Shown: piece by piece, positions 41,765-48,308 of the stretch
Position numbering within the stretch: position 1 is the first letter of the stretch
How the letters are laid out: each line of letters opens with the position of its first letter
Origin: an uncultured Prevotellaceae bacterium
Lineage (GTDB): Bacteria > Bacteroidota > Bacteroidia > Bacteroidales > Bacteroidaceae
DNA: 59,399 bases
Reading direction: 5' to 3'
Assembly (NCBI GenBank): GCA_945831805.1
Contig: CAMADY010000003.1
Location: 1-59,399, forward strand
Made by a program: the position numbers and the translations under genes
Notes under the pieces: model-generated
Databases searched by the model: none
Seen by the model: only the letters and a program-made list of their open reading frames with translations
What the model was told of the DNA's origin: nothing

Positions 41765-42079
41765 TTACTTTGTCTGCTGGTCAGCAGGTGAGGCGAAGAC
41801 GTAGTTGCGGTCCATTGTGACCACTACACCCTTGGCAATCTCGACGTCGAGCGAGTTGTTCTCGAGGTTGATGCGCTTTACGGTTCCGTAGATACCGCTT
41901 GCGGTAACAACCTTAGAGCCCTCAACGAGTGAGTTCTGGAAGTTCTTTATCTCTTTCTGCTTCTTCTGCTGTGGACGAATCATGAAGAAATACATAATGG
42001 CAAAGATTGCCACCATCATTATAATCATGGAGTAACCGCCTCCGTCTGCTGCCTGTGCAGCAAGAACATACTGTGTCAT
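41765..42079 (-). CDS. yajC: Preprotein translocase subunit YajC
   Basis: A 104-residue protein with a single membrane helix (MIIMMVAIFAIMYFFMIRPQQKKQKEIKNF) and the conserved C-terminal GSKVVTASGIYGTVKRI. YajC associates with SecDF at the inner membrane. The N-terminus (YVLAAQAADGGG) is short and exported. It follows nusB on the same strand. Confidence 0.93.
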   Translation of the reverse strand: MTQYVLAAQAADGGGYSMIIMMVAIFAIMYFFMIRPQQKKQKEIKNFQNSLVEGSKVVTASGIYGTVKRINLENNSLDVEIAKGVVVTMDRNYVFASPADQQTK

Positions 42080-42117
42080 AATTCCTTAATCTGTTTTTAT
42101 TATGTTTGTTAATTATC

Positions 42118-42160
42118 TTTTCAATACCTCTAATCTCTCTAATCCTCTCTAACCTCTAGC
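42118..42160 (-). repeat. 7-9-base array at the nusB-yajC junction
   Basis: The plus strand reads CCTCTAAT, CTCTCTAAT, CCTCTCTAA, CCTCTAG. On the sense strand this is a series of TTAGAGAG words that starts about 10-15 bases past the nusB stop and contains TTAG throughout. Confidence 0.65.
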
Positions 42161-42169
42161 CACAAGACC

Positions 42170-43117
42170 TCACTTCTTACTCTTCTTCTCCGGCATCACC
42201 TTCATCATCTTTCCTGTATTTATAAGGTGTCGTGCAATAGTGTCGAGCATGCCGTTGATGTATCCGCCGCTTCGTGGCGTAGAGTAGAGCTTCGCCAAAT
42301 CCACGTACTCGTTGATTGTCACGTTAACCGGGATGTTAGGGAAGGTGAGCATCTCCGCAATGGCGAGCTGCATTATCACCACGTCCATGTACGCCAGGCG
42401 GGTGAAGTCCCAGTTGCGGCTTGCCTCCGTCATATATCGCTGATACTGGTCTGTGTTGAGAATCGTAGCGCGGAAGAGCTTGCGTGCAAACTCCTTGTCG
42501 TCCTCGTCGGTATATTCCGGCAGCAGCTCCTGCTTCTCGTTGTTTGCAGGGTCGAAGCGCTTTATGGTCTTCAGCACGAAGGTGTCAACCACCTCCTTGT
42601 CGTCGTTCCAGTAGAGGCTCATCTCCTCCAATGTCTGCTCCAGGTCGGCGTTGTTCTGTATGAACTGCTTGTAGAGCTTGCGCCATACCTCGCGGTGTGC
42701 CTCGTAGTCGTCCTCCTCGCTCGCCATGAACTCCTGGTAGGCCTCGCTCTGCTCCATCTGCAGGTAGAGGTTCTTCACGAACTCCGAGCGCTCAGCCCAT
42801 ACGTCCTTCTGCGCCTCCACGAACTCTCGCAGCTGTATGTTCTCCTCCAGCTGCACCGCGAACTTGTTGTATGCGAAACGCTGTGACGGCAGTGTCTTGC
42901 CCTCGCGCTCTGCCTTCGCCGACAGTATGTCCACGTGCTTGCGCGACATCTTCGTCACTGCCACGATGAGCAGCAGCAGGGTGTTATACAGATGGTACGC
43001 CTTTGAGAGAGAGAACAGGAGTTCCTTCTCTGCGTTGTCGATGTTGTGGTTACCATTCTGGAAATAGGCATAGGTTAGCTGTACCGCCTTGATGCGTATA
43101 AGTTCTCTGTTTATCAT
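42170..43117 (-). CDS. nusB: Transcription antitermination protein NusB (long Bacteroidetes form)
   Basis: A 315-residue protein about twice the length of E. coli NusB. N-terminal RELIRIKAVQLTYAYFQNG; C-terminal NusB core ILNTDQYQRYMTEASRNWDFTRLAYMDVVIMQLAIAEMLTFPNIPVNVTINEYVDLAKLYSTPRSGGYINGMLD (read at intervals), with the KLYST and YINGMLD motifs. NusB acts with NusE in rRNA antitermination. The N-terminal extension is usual in this phylum. It has its own promoter and leads the yajC-ybbR-coaE cluster. The protein ends in a Lys-rich tail (PEKKSKK). Confidence 0.93.
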   Translation of the reverse strand: MINRELIRIKAVQLTYAYFQNGNHNIDNAEKELLFSLSKAYHLYNTLLLLIVAVTKMSRKHVDILSAKAEREGKTLPSQRFAYNKFAVQLEENIQLREFVEAQKDVWAERSEFVKNLYLQMEQSEAYQEFMASEEDDYEAHREVWRKLYKQFIQNNADLEQTLEEMSLYWNDDKEVVDTFVLKTIKRFDPANNEKQELLPEYTDEDDKEFARKLFRATILNTDQYQRYMTEASRNWDFTRLAYMDVVIMQLAIAEMLTFPNIPVNVTINEYVDLAKLYSTPRSGGYINGMLDTIARHLINTGKMMKVMPEKKSKK

Positions 43118-43168
43118 ATTTTCTATTTTCGTTAGAACGCTGTGTCGTTATGTACACAAATTTTAGTG

Positions 43169-43199
43169 CAAAGTTATATAAAAAAGGTGAGAAATCAAA
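43169..43199 (-). promoter_or_regulatory. Promoter for the nusB cluster
   Basis: Minus strand: TTTG (43196-43199), 19-base spacer, TAACTTTG (43169-43176), about 52 bases before the nusB start. Confidence 0.7.
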
Positions 43200-43247
43200 G
43201 AAAATGCCTGTATTTTAGTGTTTTTTTACATGTTTTTTTGTTTTTTC

Positions 43248-43279
43248 TTTGTGTATGTCAAGAAAAATGAGTACCTTTG
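43248..43279 (+). promoter_or_regulatory. Promoter for rplY
   Basis: TTTG (43248-43251), 20-base spacer, TACCTTTG (43272-43279). It leaves a leader of about 108 bases before the rplY start; the leader contains a GC-rich stretch at 43327-43352 (GGCGGAGGGGCGTTCCCGAA), which may fold, but I see no clear long stem. Confidence 0.75.
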
Positions 43280-43394
43280 CATCCGCATTTTTCAATATCG
43301 CAACCGTGTGATGGTGAATTAAGCTATGGCGGAGGGGCGTTCCCGAAGCCGATGAAACCAATTTTATTAACAACTTAATTTAGAGTAACACAAC

Positions 43395-43997
43395 ATGTTA
43401 GAAATCAGTCTTTCAGGTCAGAAGCGTACTGACCTTGGTAAGAAGGCTTCAAAGGAAGCACGTAAGCAGGGTCTTATCCCATGTAACCTTTACGGTGAGA
43501 AGCGTAACGCAGAGAACCTCCCAGAGGGTCTTTCTTTCGTTATCCCATTCTCAGAGCTCCGTAAGGCTATCTACACTCCAAACATCTACGTTGTCAACCT
43601 CACTATCGACGGCGAGGCACACACAGCTATCATCAAGGAGATTCAGTTCCACCCGGTAACAGACGCTGTCCTGCACGTTGACTTCTACGAAATCACTGCT
43701 GAGAAGGAGATTACCGTTGGTATCCCAGTAAACCTCGTTGGTCTTGCTGCTGGTGTACGTCTCGGTGGTCGTATGTCTCTCTCTATCCGTCAGATCAAGG
43801 TTACTGCTCCTTACAAGCAGATCCCAGAGAAGCTCGACGTTGACGTTACAGCACTCGAGATCGGTAAGAGCATCAAGGTTGGTAGCCTCTCTTACGAAGG
43901 CCTCAAGCTCGCTACACCTGCAGAGGTTATCGTATGTTCTGTTAAGATGACACGTGCTGCACAGGCTGCTGCTGCTGCCGTTGCTGCTGGCAAGTAA
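43395..43997 (+). CDS. rplY: 50S ribosomal protein L25 (Ctc form)
   Basis: A 200-residue ribosomal protein that binds 5S rRNA. N-terminal L25 domain LEISLSGQKRTDLGKKASKEARKQGLIPCNLYG, and C-terminal beta domain (EITVGIPVNLVGLAAGVRLGG, ITVTAPYKQIPEKLDVDVTALEIGKS in part). It ends in an Ala-rich tail (AAQAAAAAVAAGK). The stop codon falls within the first unit of a repeat array. Codon use is strongly biased, as expected for a ribosomal protein. Confidence 0.96.
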   Translation: MLEISLSGQKRTDLGKKASKEARKQGLIPCNLYGEKRNAENLPEGLSFVIPFSELRKAIYTPNIYVVNLTIDGEAHTAIIKEIQFHPVTDAVLHVDFYEITAEKEITVGIPVNLVGLAAGVRLGGRMSLSIRQIKVTAPYKQIPEKLDVDVTALEIGKSIKVGSLSYEGLKLATPAEVIVCSVKMTRAAQAAAAAVAAGK

Positions 43998-44034
43998 TAG
44001 AAAACAGTAATAGGTAATAGGAAATAGGAGAATA
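43994..44034 (+). repeat. 7-base array after rplY
   Basis: After the stop codon the sequence reads AGTAATA, GGTAATA, GGAAATA, GGAGAATA. It forms the left arm of an inverted relation with the array at 44141-44176. Confidence 0.65.
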
Positions 44035-44074
44035 GTTCTTCTGATCATGAGGGTGAGTTGATGCTTTCCTGTCT

Positions 44075-44176
44075 GATTGGAAAAACCATTCTCCTATTTC
44101 TTTTTTACCTTTGTCAGGTAAACGCTATTGATTGGAAAAGCTATTCTCCTATTGCCTTTTACCTCTTACCTATTAC
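44075..44176 (+). repeat. 26-base direct repeat and 7-base array upstream of pth
   Basis: GATTGGAAAA...ATTCTCCTATT is repeated at 44075-44100 and 44130-44155 (three mismatches in 26). The second copy runs into CTATTGC, CTTTTAC, CTCTTAC, CTATTAC (44149-44176), which is complementary to the GGTAATA array after rplY. A -7-like TACCTTTG (44106-44113) lies between the copies and is probably the pth promoter, though its TTTG box is unclear. Confidence 0.65.
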
Positions 44177-44196
44177 CTTAAAACAACCCACCTAAC

Positions 44197-44760
44197 ATGG
44201 ATAAATTTCTTATCGTAGGACTTGGCAATCCAGGTCCTGAATATCACGAGACACGCCACAATGCCGGCTGGATGGTCGTCGATGCCTTTGCCCGGGAGCA
44301 GGGCGTAGCGTTCGAGGACAAGCGCTATGGCTACGTGGCAGAGACGAGCGTCAAGGGCCGCAAGCTTATCTTGCTGAAACCCACTACGTTCATGAATCTC
44401 TCCGGCAATGCCGTACGCTACTGGCTTGAGAAGGAGAACATTCCGACGGAACACCTCCTCGTCATCGTTGACGACCTCGCGCTGCCCCTCGGCAAGATGC
44501 GTCTGAAGGGCAACGGAAGCAATGGCGGACACAATGGCCTCGGGCACATACAACAGCTTATAGGTCAGAAGTATGCGCGTCTGCGTATGGGCATCGGTGC
44601 CGACTTCCTGAAGGGACAGCAGGTTGACTGGGTTCTCGGCAAGTTCTCGGCAGAGGACAAGGCCGTCCTCAACCCACTCATAGAAACCACCAAGGAGCTG
44701 ATAAAAAGCTTCTGCCTTGCTGGCATCGACCGCACGATGAACCAGTTTAACAAGAAGTAA
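44197..44760 (+). CDS. pth: Peptidyl-tRNA hydrolase
   Basis: A 187-residue cytosolic enzyme that cleaves peptidyl-tRNA to recycle tRNA. N-terminal [27 protein letters not shown] with catalytic His21; [12 protein letters not shown]; the Asp and Asn region [33 protein letters not shown] (Asp92/93). Length and motifs match bacterial Pth. It lies between rplY and an S4-domain gene on the same strand, a common rplY-pth pairing, and is followed by a long 22-base-period repeat region. Confidence 0.95.
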   Translation: MDKFLIVGLGNPGPEYHETRHNAGWMVVDAFAREQGVAFEDKRYGYVAETSVKGRKLILLKPTTFMNLSGNAVRYWLEKENIPTEHLLVIVDDLALPLGKMRLKGNGSNGGHNGLGHIQQLIGQKYARLRMGIGADFLKGQQVDWVLGKFSAEDKAVLNPLIETTKELIKSFCLAGIDRTMNQFNKK

Positions 44761-44776
44761 AAAAATTTTTTGTTGT

Positions 44777-44974
44777 CTGATAGCACGCAGACAATCGTTC
44801 GCTTGCACTCAAACGCACATCTGGTAGCACGCAGACAATAGTTCGCTTGCACTCAGACGACAGGCAAAAACGAACTATTCCCAGACGAAAGCATAGCTAT
44901 CGCCTGACGAGTGCATAGCTATCGCCTGACGAGTGCATAGCTGTTGCCGGATGGATGTATAGCAACAGCGTACA
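44777..44974 (+). repeat. Nine-unit 22-base-period array between pth and the S4-domain gene
   Basis: Units start every 22 bases from 44777. Units 1 and 3 (CTGATAGCACGCAGACAAT / CTGGTAGCACGCAGACAAT) and units 2 and 4 (TCGCTTGCACTCAAACG / TCGCTTGCACTCAGACG) make a 44-base super-repeat. Units 6-8 carry GCATAGCTATCGCC-type sequence, and unit 9 drifts (GTATAGCAACAGC). The core GCATAGCT and the period match the array at 20096-20205. Confidence 0.8.
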
Positions 44975-45006
44975 AACAGCCGCTAACGGCATAACAAAAA
45001 CATGCT

Positions 45007-45453
45007 ATGGAAGAAAGAAAACTGAAGATACAGGAGTCTGCCCGCCTCGATAAATGGCTGTGGGCATCGCGCATTTTCAAGACGAGGAGCATCGCCGCCG
45101 ATGCCTGCAAGAACGGCAGGGTATCGCTTGGCAGCACCAACCTGAAGCCTTCGCGCACCGTAAAGATTGGCGATGTCATAAACGTCAAGAAGCCGCCAAT
45201 CACCTATAGCTTCAAGATTGTCAACGCTATAGAGAGTCGTGTGGGCGCAAAGCTCATCGACCAGGTTTACGAGAACGTCACCGACGCAAAGCAGTACGAA
45301 CTGCTTGAGATGTCGCGCATCAGCGGATTCATCGACAGGGCACGCGGAACGGGTCGCCCAACGAAGAAGGATCGCCGTGCGATGGACGCCTTTGTCGATC
45401 CTGCGCTCTTCGGATGGGACGATGACGACGAGATGTTCGATGATGAAGATTAA
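45007..45453 (+). CDS. S4-domain RNA-binding protein (Hsp15-like)
   Basis: A 148-residue protein with an N-terminal S4 domain (ARLDKWLWASRIFKTRSIAADACKNGRVSLGS, TVKIGDVINVKKPPITYSFKIV), the layout of Hsp15/HslR, which binds stalled 50S subunits carrying nascent chains. The C-terminus adds RGTGRPTKKDRRAMDAFVDP and an acidic tail (GWDDDDEMFDDED). Its TAA stop overlaps the stop of the convergent Nudix gene within a shared TTAA. Confidence 0.88.
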   Translation: MEERKLKIQESARLDKWLWASRIFKTRSIAADACKNGRVSLGSTNLKPSRTVKIGDVINVKKPPITYSFKIVNAIESRVGAKLIDQVYENVTDAKQYELLEMSRISGFIDRARGTGRPTKKDRRAMDAFVDPALFGWDDDDEMFDDED

Positions 45454-45998
45454 CCCAAGGGGGAGTCGTTGAGAATCAGCAGTATCTCCTGCTCGAACAT
45501 TGGCGTGAAGACCTCGTTGCCAATGTTCTCCCGAATCTCATCGAGCGACCAGAACCTGCCGCCCGACAGCTCCGTCTCGGAGGGGTGGACAGGACCGTCG
45601 TAGGTGGTGGAAAAGACGTAAACCATCTCGCGTTCCATCTCGCTCTCGTAGATGTAGCGCATCAGGAGTTCCGGCTTGTAGGAACCCTCAGCGATGCCTA
45701 TCTCCTCGCTCACCTCACGACCGAGGGCCACCTCCACCGACTCACCGTAGTCTATGTGTCCGCCGCACGCTGTATCCCACTTGTTGGGCTGTATGTCCTT
45801 CCACGCTGCTCGCTGCTGGAGATACAGTTCCCCCCTGCTGTTGAAGACGTGAAGATGCACCACTGCGTGCAGGCGTTTCGTGCCGGAGTGGGCCTCCTTG
45901 CGCGTCATGCTGCCTATTACCTCGCCGTTCTCGTTGACCTCCGGAAAGAGTTCCGTGGTCTTTACCTCCGTATCGCCCTGAATATTATTGTTGCTCAT
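45450..45998 (-). CDS. Nudix hydrolase (IDI/YfcD-like)
   Basis: A 182-residue protein with a complete Nudix box at 80-102 (GHIDYGESVEVALGREVSEE then IGI; Gx5Ex7REVxEExGI). Residues 44-66 (HAVVHLHVFNSRGELYLQQRA) and the TACGGHIDYGESV core resemble the isopentenyl-diphosphate isomerase/YfcD group, but the reaction is not determined. It is monocistronic with its own promoter at 46030-46061, divergent from surE. Confidence 0.9.
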   Translation of the reverse strand: MSNNNIQGDTEVKTTELFPEVNENGEVIGSMTRKEAHSGTKRLHAVVHLHVFNSRGELYLQQRAAWKDIQPNKWDTACGGHIDYGESVEVALGREVSEEIGIAEGSYKPELLMRYIYESEMEREMVYVFSTTYDGPVHPSETELSGGRFWSLDEIRENIGNEVFTPMFEQEILLILNDSPLG

Positions 45999-46029
45999 AA
46001 ACTTGTTGCTCTTTTATTCTGTCGGGGCG

Positions 46030-46061
46030 CAAAGTTATGTGAAATACGGGAATTATGCAAA
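46030..46061 (-). promoter_or_regulatory. Promoter for the Nudix gene
   Basis: Minus strand: TTTG (46058-46061), 20-base spacer, TAACTTTG (46030-46037), about 32 bases before the start. Confidence 0.7.
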
Positions 46062-46076
46062 CTTTTAGGGACTTTT

Positions 46077-46108
46077 TTTGCTTATTAGTAAAAAAAATAG
46101 TAATTTTG
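46077..46108 (+). promoter_or_regulatory. Promoter for surE and the downstream lpxB/glycan genes
   Basis: TTTG (46077-46080), 20-base spacer, TAATTTTG (46101-46108), 55 bases before the surE ATG. It is 15 bases from the Nudix promoter, back to back. No other promoter motif is evident before 54.6 kb on this strand, so this may drive a long transcript. Confidence 0.7.
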
Positions 46109-46162
46109 CAGAAAATATGCTCTGTAGCGTAGGCCGTGGGGCATTGATATGAAAGATAAAAG

Positions 46163-46921
46163 ATGAATAGCAAACCGCTTATACTTATCTCAAACGACGA
46201 CGGATACCAGGCAAAGGGTATCCATGAGCTTATCGGCATGCTGAAAGGCATGGGCGATATCATCGTCTGTGCACCAGAGGGAGCGCGCTCCGGCTACTCA
46301 AGAGCGTTCAGCACCACACCGATAACGCTTAAGCAGCGCAGCCACGAGGACTTCAACGGCACCACGATAGACGTCTGGAGCTGCTCCGGCACGCCTGTTG
46401 ACTGCGTGAAGATGGCGTATGCAAAGCTCTGTCCACGCAAGGCCGACATCGTCATCGGCGGCATCAACCACGGCGATAATGCCAGCACCAATGCGCACTA
46501 CAGCGGTACGGTGGGCATCGTCATCGAGGGAGCCATGAAGGGTATTCCGAGCATTGCCTTCTCACTCTGCGACTATAGTGAGGATGCTGTCTTCCAGCCG
46601 ATGCGCACCCTTGTGCAGGAGCAGGTCAGCAAGGTGCTCAGCGAGGGCATGCCGCAATACGTCTGCCTCAATGTCAACGTGCCGAAGGAGTGGAACGGCG
46701 AGGTGCGCACCTGCCGCATGGCTCACGGACATTGGCGCAACGAGGTGGAGGAGCGCATGCATCCGAAGAACAATGGTTCGAAATACTATTGGATGATGGG
46801 CTATTTCCAGAACGACGAGCCTGATGCAGAGGATACCGACGCATGGGCTATAGCGCATAATATCTGCTCCATAACGCCATTGACCGTGGATATGACGGCT
46901 GAATCGGTTATAAGGTTATAA
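46163..46921 (+). CDS. surE: 5'/3'-nucleotidase SurE
   Basis: A 252-residue metal-dependent phosphatase of nucleoside monophosphates. N-terminal metal site LILISNDDGYQAKGI (Asp12, Asp13), PEGARSGYSRAFSTT, CSGTPVDCVKMA, GINHGDNASTNAHYSGTVGIVIEGAMKGIPSIAFS with the conserved Asn. Length matches the family. The stop lies inside an 8-base array (GGTTATAA GGTTATAA), and lpxB follows 74 bases later. Confidence 0.95.
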   Translation: MNSKPLILISNDDGYQAKGIHELIGMLKGMGDIIVCAPEGARSGYSRAFSTTPITLKQRSHEDFNGTTIDVWSCSGTPVDCVKMAYAKLCPRKADIVIGGINHGDNASTNAHYSGTVGIVIEGAMKGIPSIAFSLCDYSEDAVFQPMRTLVQEQVSKVLSEGMPQYVCLNVNVPKEWNGEVRTCRMAHGHWRNEVEERMHPKNNGSKYYWMMGYFQNDEPDAEDTDAWAIAHNICSITPLTVDMTAESVIRL

Positions 46922-46990
46922 GGTTCATCGGTTGTTCGGCAAATTTACCATATAACCGTAAAACCTAAAAGCGAAGCGACCATAAAACCA
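46907..46990 (+). repeat. 8-base array at the surE-lpxB junction
   Basis: GGTTATAA, GGTTATAA, GGTTCATC, GGTTGTTC, then inverted words ATAACC, GTAAAACC, CATAAAACC. The surE stop codon TAA is part of the first or second unit. Confidence 0.65.
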
Positions 46991-46995
46991 AAGAT

Positions 46996-48285
46996 ATGAA
47001 ATACTACCTGATAGTTGGCGAGGCATCGGGCGACCTGCATGCAGCAAACCTGATGAGGTCACTGAAGAAGGAAGACGCTGAGGCGCAGTTCCGCTTCTTC
47101 GGTGGCGACAACATGTGCGCCGTCGGCGGTACTATGGTGAAGCATTATAAGGAACTGGCGTACATGGGCTTCATTCCCGTGCTGCTCCATCTGCCTACCA
47201 TCCTGCGCAACATGAAGATGTGCAAGCAGGACATCATGCAGTGGCAGCCCGACGTCGTGATTCTCGTTGACTACGCCGGCTTCAACCTCAACATCGCGAA
47301 GTTCCTAAGAGAACAGAGAAACAAAACAACCATAGCGAAGAACAACTCCCTCCCTATTGGGGAGGGTTGGGGTGGGGTCACCTACTACTACATCGCTCCG
47401 AAGCTATGGGCGTGGAAGGAGTACCGCATCAAGAACATCAAGCGCGACGTCGATGAGCTCTTCTCCATACTACCGTTCGAGGAGGAGTTCTTCGAGGGCA
47501 AGCACGGCTACCCTATACACTACGTCGGAAACCCTACCGCCGACGAGGTTCGCAACTACAGATACGATGCCTCCCTGCACCCAATGCTTGAACAGCAGGC
47601 TGTTGGCGAGGCTCCTTCATCCGACGATAAGCCCGAAATCGCCGACGATAAGCGCGAAACCGCTGGAGGAAAGAAGATTATCGCGCTCCTTGCCGGTAGT
47701 CGCCGACAGGAAATCAAGGACAATCTGCCTGCTATGATAGAGGCAACGATGGACCTTGCGGACTACCGCTGCATCATAGCCTGTGCGCCGGGAATAGAGC
47801 GGGAGTACTACCTTCAGTTCACGAAGGATACTCATGTGGAGCTGCTTACCTACAGCCATAGCGAGAAGGAGGGCGGATCTTCCACATACGCACTGCTTAC
47901 GAAGGCGGTGGCAGCACTCGTTACGAGTGGAACGGCAACGCTGGAGACCTGCCAGTTCGACGTGCCGCAGGTGGTATGCTACAAGACTCCCGTGCCGAAA
48001 CTCTGCCGCTGGGGCTTCAACAACATCCTGAAGGTCAGGTATATCTCCCTCGTCAACCTCATAGCAGACAGCGAGGTGGTGCCGGAACTCTTCGCCGACC
48101 GCTTCTCCGTAGGGAATATCCGCCAGCAACTGCTCAATATCCTGCCCGGAGGCGCTGACCGTCAGCGCATGCTCGATGCCTACAAGCAGGTTCACAAAAG
48201 GCTAGGAGACATCTGTGCGCCGGACAATGCGGCTCGCACAATGGTTGAGTTGTTGAGGGGTTGGAGGTTAGTAGTTAGAGGTTAG
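46996..48285 (+). CDS. lpxB: Lipid-A-disaccharide synthase with repeat-derived inserts
   Basis: A 429-residue peripheral membrane glycosyltransferase joining UDP-diacylglucosamine and lipid X in lipid A synthesis. Conserved: YLIVGEASGDLHAANLM, FRFFGGDNMCAVGG, PDVVILVDYAGFNLNIAKFL, YYYIAPKLWAWKEYRIKNIK, HYVGNPTADEV, LLAGSRRQEIKDNLPAM, VTSGTATLETCQFDVPQVVCYKTP (read at intervals). It is longer than E. coli LpxB (382). Two inserts explain much of this: about 20 residues with SLPIGEGWGGV between the second and third motifs, and about 30 residues with DDKPEIADDKRETA before the LLAGSR motif. The last residues (RGWRLVVRG) are encoded by a third repeat. Confidence 0.92.
   Translation: MKYYLIVGEASGDLHAANLMRSLKKEDAEAQFRFFGGDNMCAVGGTMVKHYKELAYMGFIPVLLHLPTILRNMKMCKQDIMQWQPDVVILVDYAGFNLNIAKFLREQRNKTTIAKNNSLPIGEGWGGVTYYYIAPKLWAWKEYRIKNIKRDVDELFSILPFEEEFFEGKHGYPIHYVGNPTADEVRNYRYDASLHPMLEQQAVGEAPSSDDKPEIADDKRETAGGKKIIALLAGSRRQEIKDNLPAMIEATMDLADYRCIIACAPGIEREYYLQFTKDTHVELLTYSHSEKEGGSSTYALLTKAVAALVTSGTATLETCQFDVPQVVCYKTPVPKLCRWGFNNILKVRYISLVNLIADSEVVPELFADRFSVGNIRQQLLNILPGGADRQRMLDAYKQVHKRLGDICAPDNAARTMVELLRGWRLVVRG
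47348..47377 (+). repeat. G-rich hairpin/G-quadruplex-like insert inside lpxB
   Basis: CCCTCCC and GGGAGGG form a 7-bp stem (47348-47354 with 47360-47366). Overlapping it, GGGGAGGGTTGGGGTGGGG (47359-47377) has four G-runs separated by 1-2 bases, a textbook G-quadruplex pattern on the coding strand. It encodes PIGEGWGGV, absent from ordinary LpxB sequences as I remember them. Confidence 0.75.
47623..47664 (+). repeat. 21-base in-frame repeat inside lpxB
   Basis: Two tandem 21-base units, CCGACGATAAGC followed by CCGAAATCG or GCGAAACCG, encode DDKPEIA and DDKRETA. 21 is three times 7, in keeping with the 7-base period seen at junctions. Confidence 0.7.
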
Positions 48286-48295
48286 ATGGTAGTTG
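48259..48295 (+). repeat. 7-8-base array at the lpxB end
   Basis: GGTTGGA, GGTTAGTA, GTTAGA, GGTTAGAT, GGTAGTTG. It covers the last eight or nine lpxB codons and the TAG stop (48283-48285). Confidence 0.7.
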
Positions 48296-48308
48296 TTTGA
48301 ATAATATA

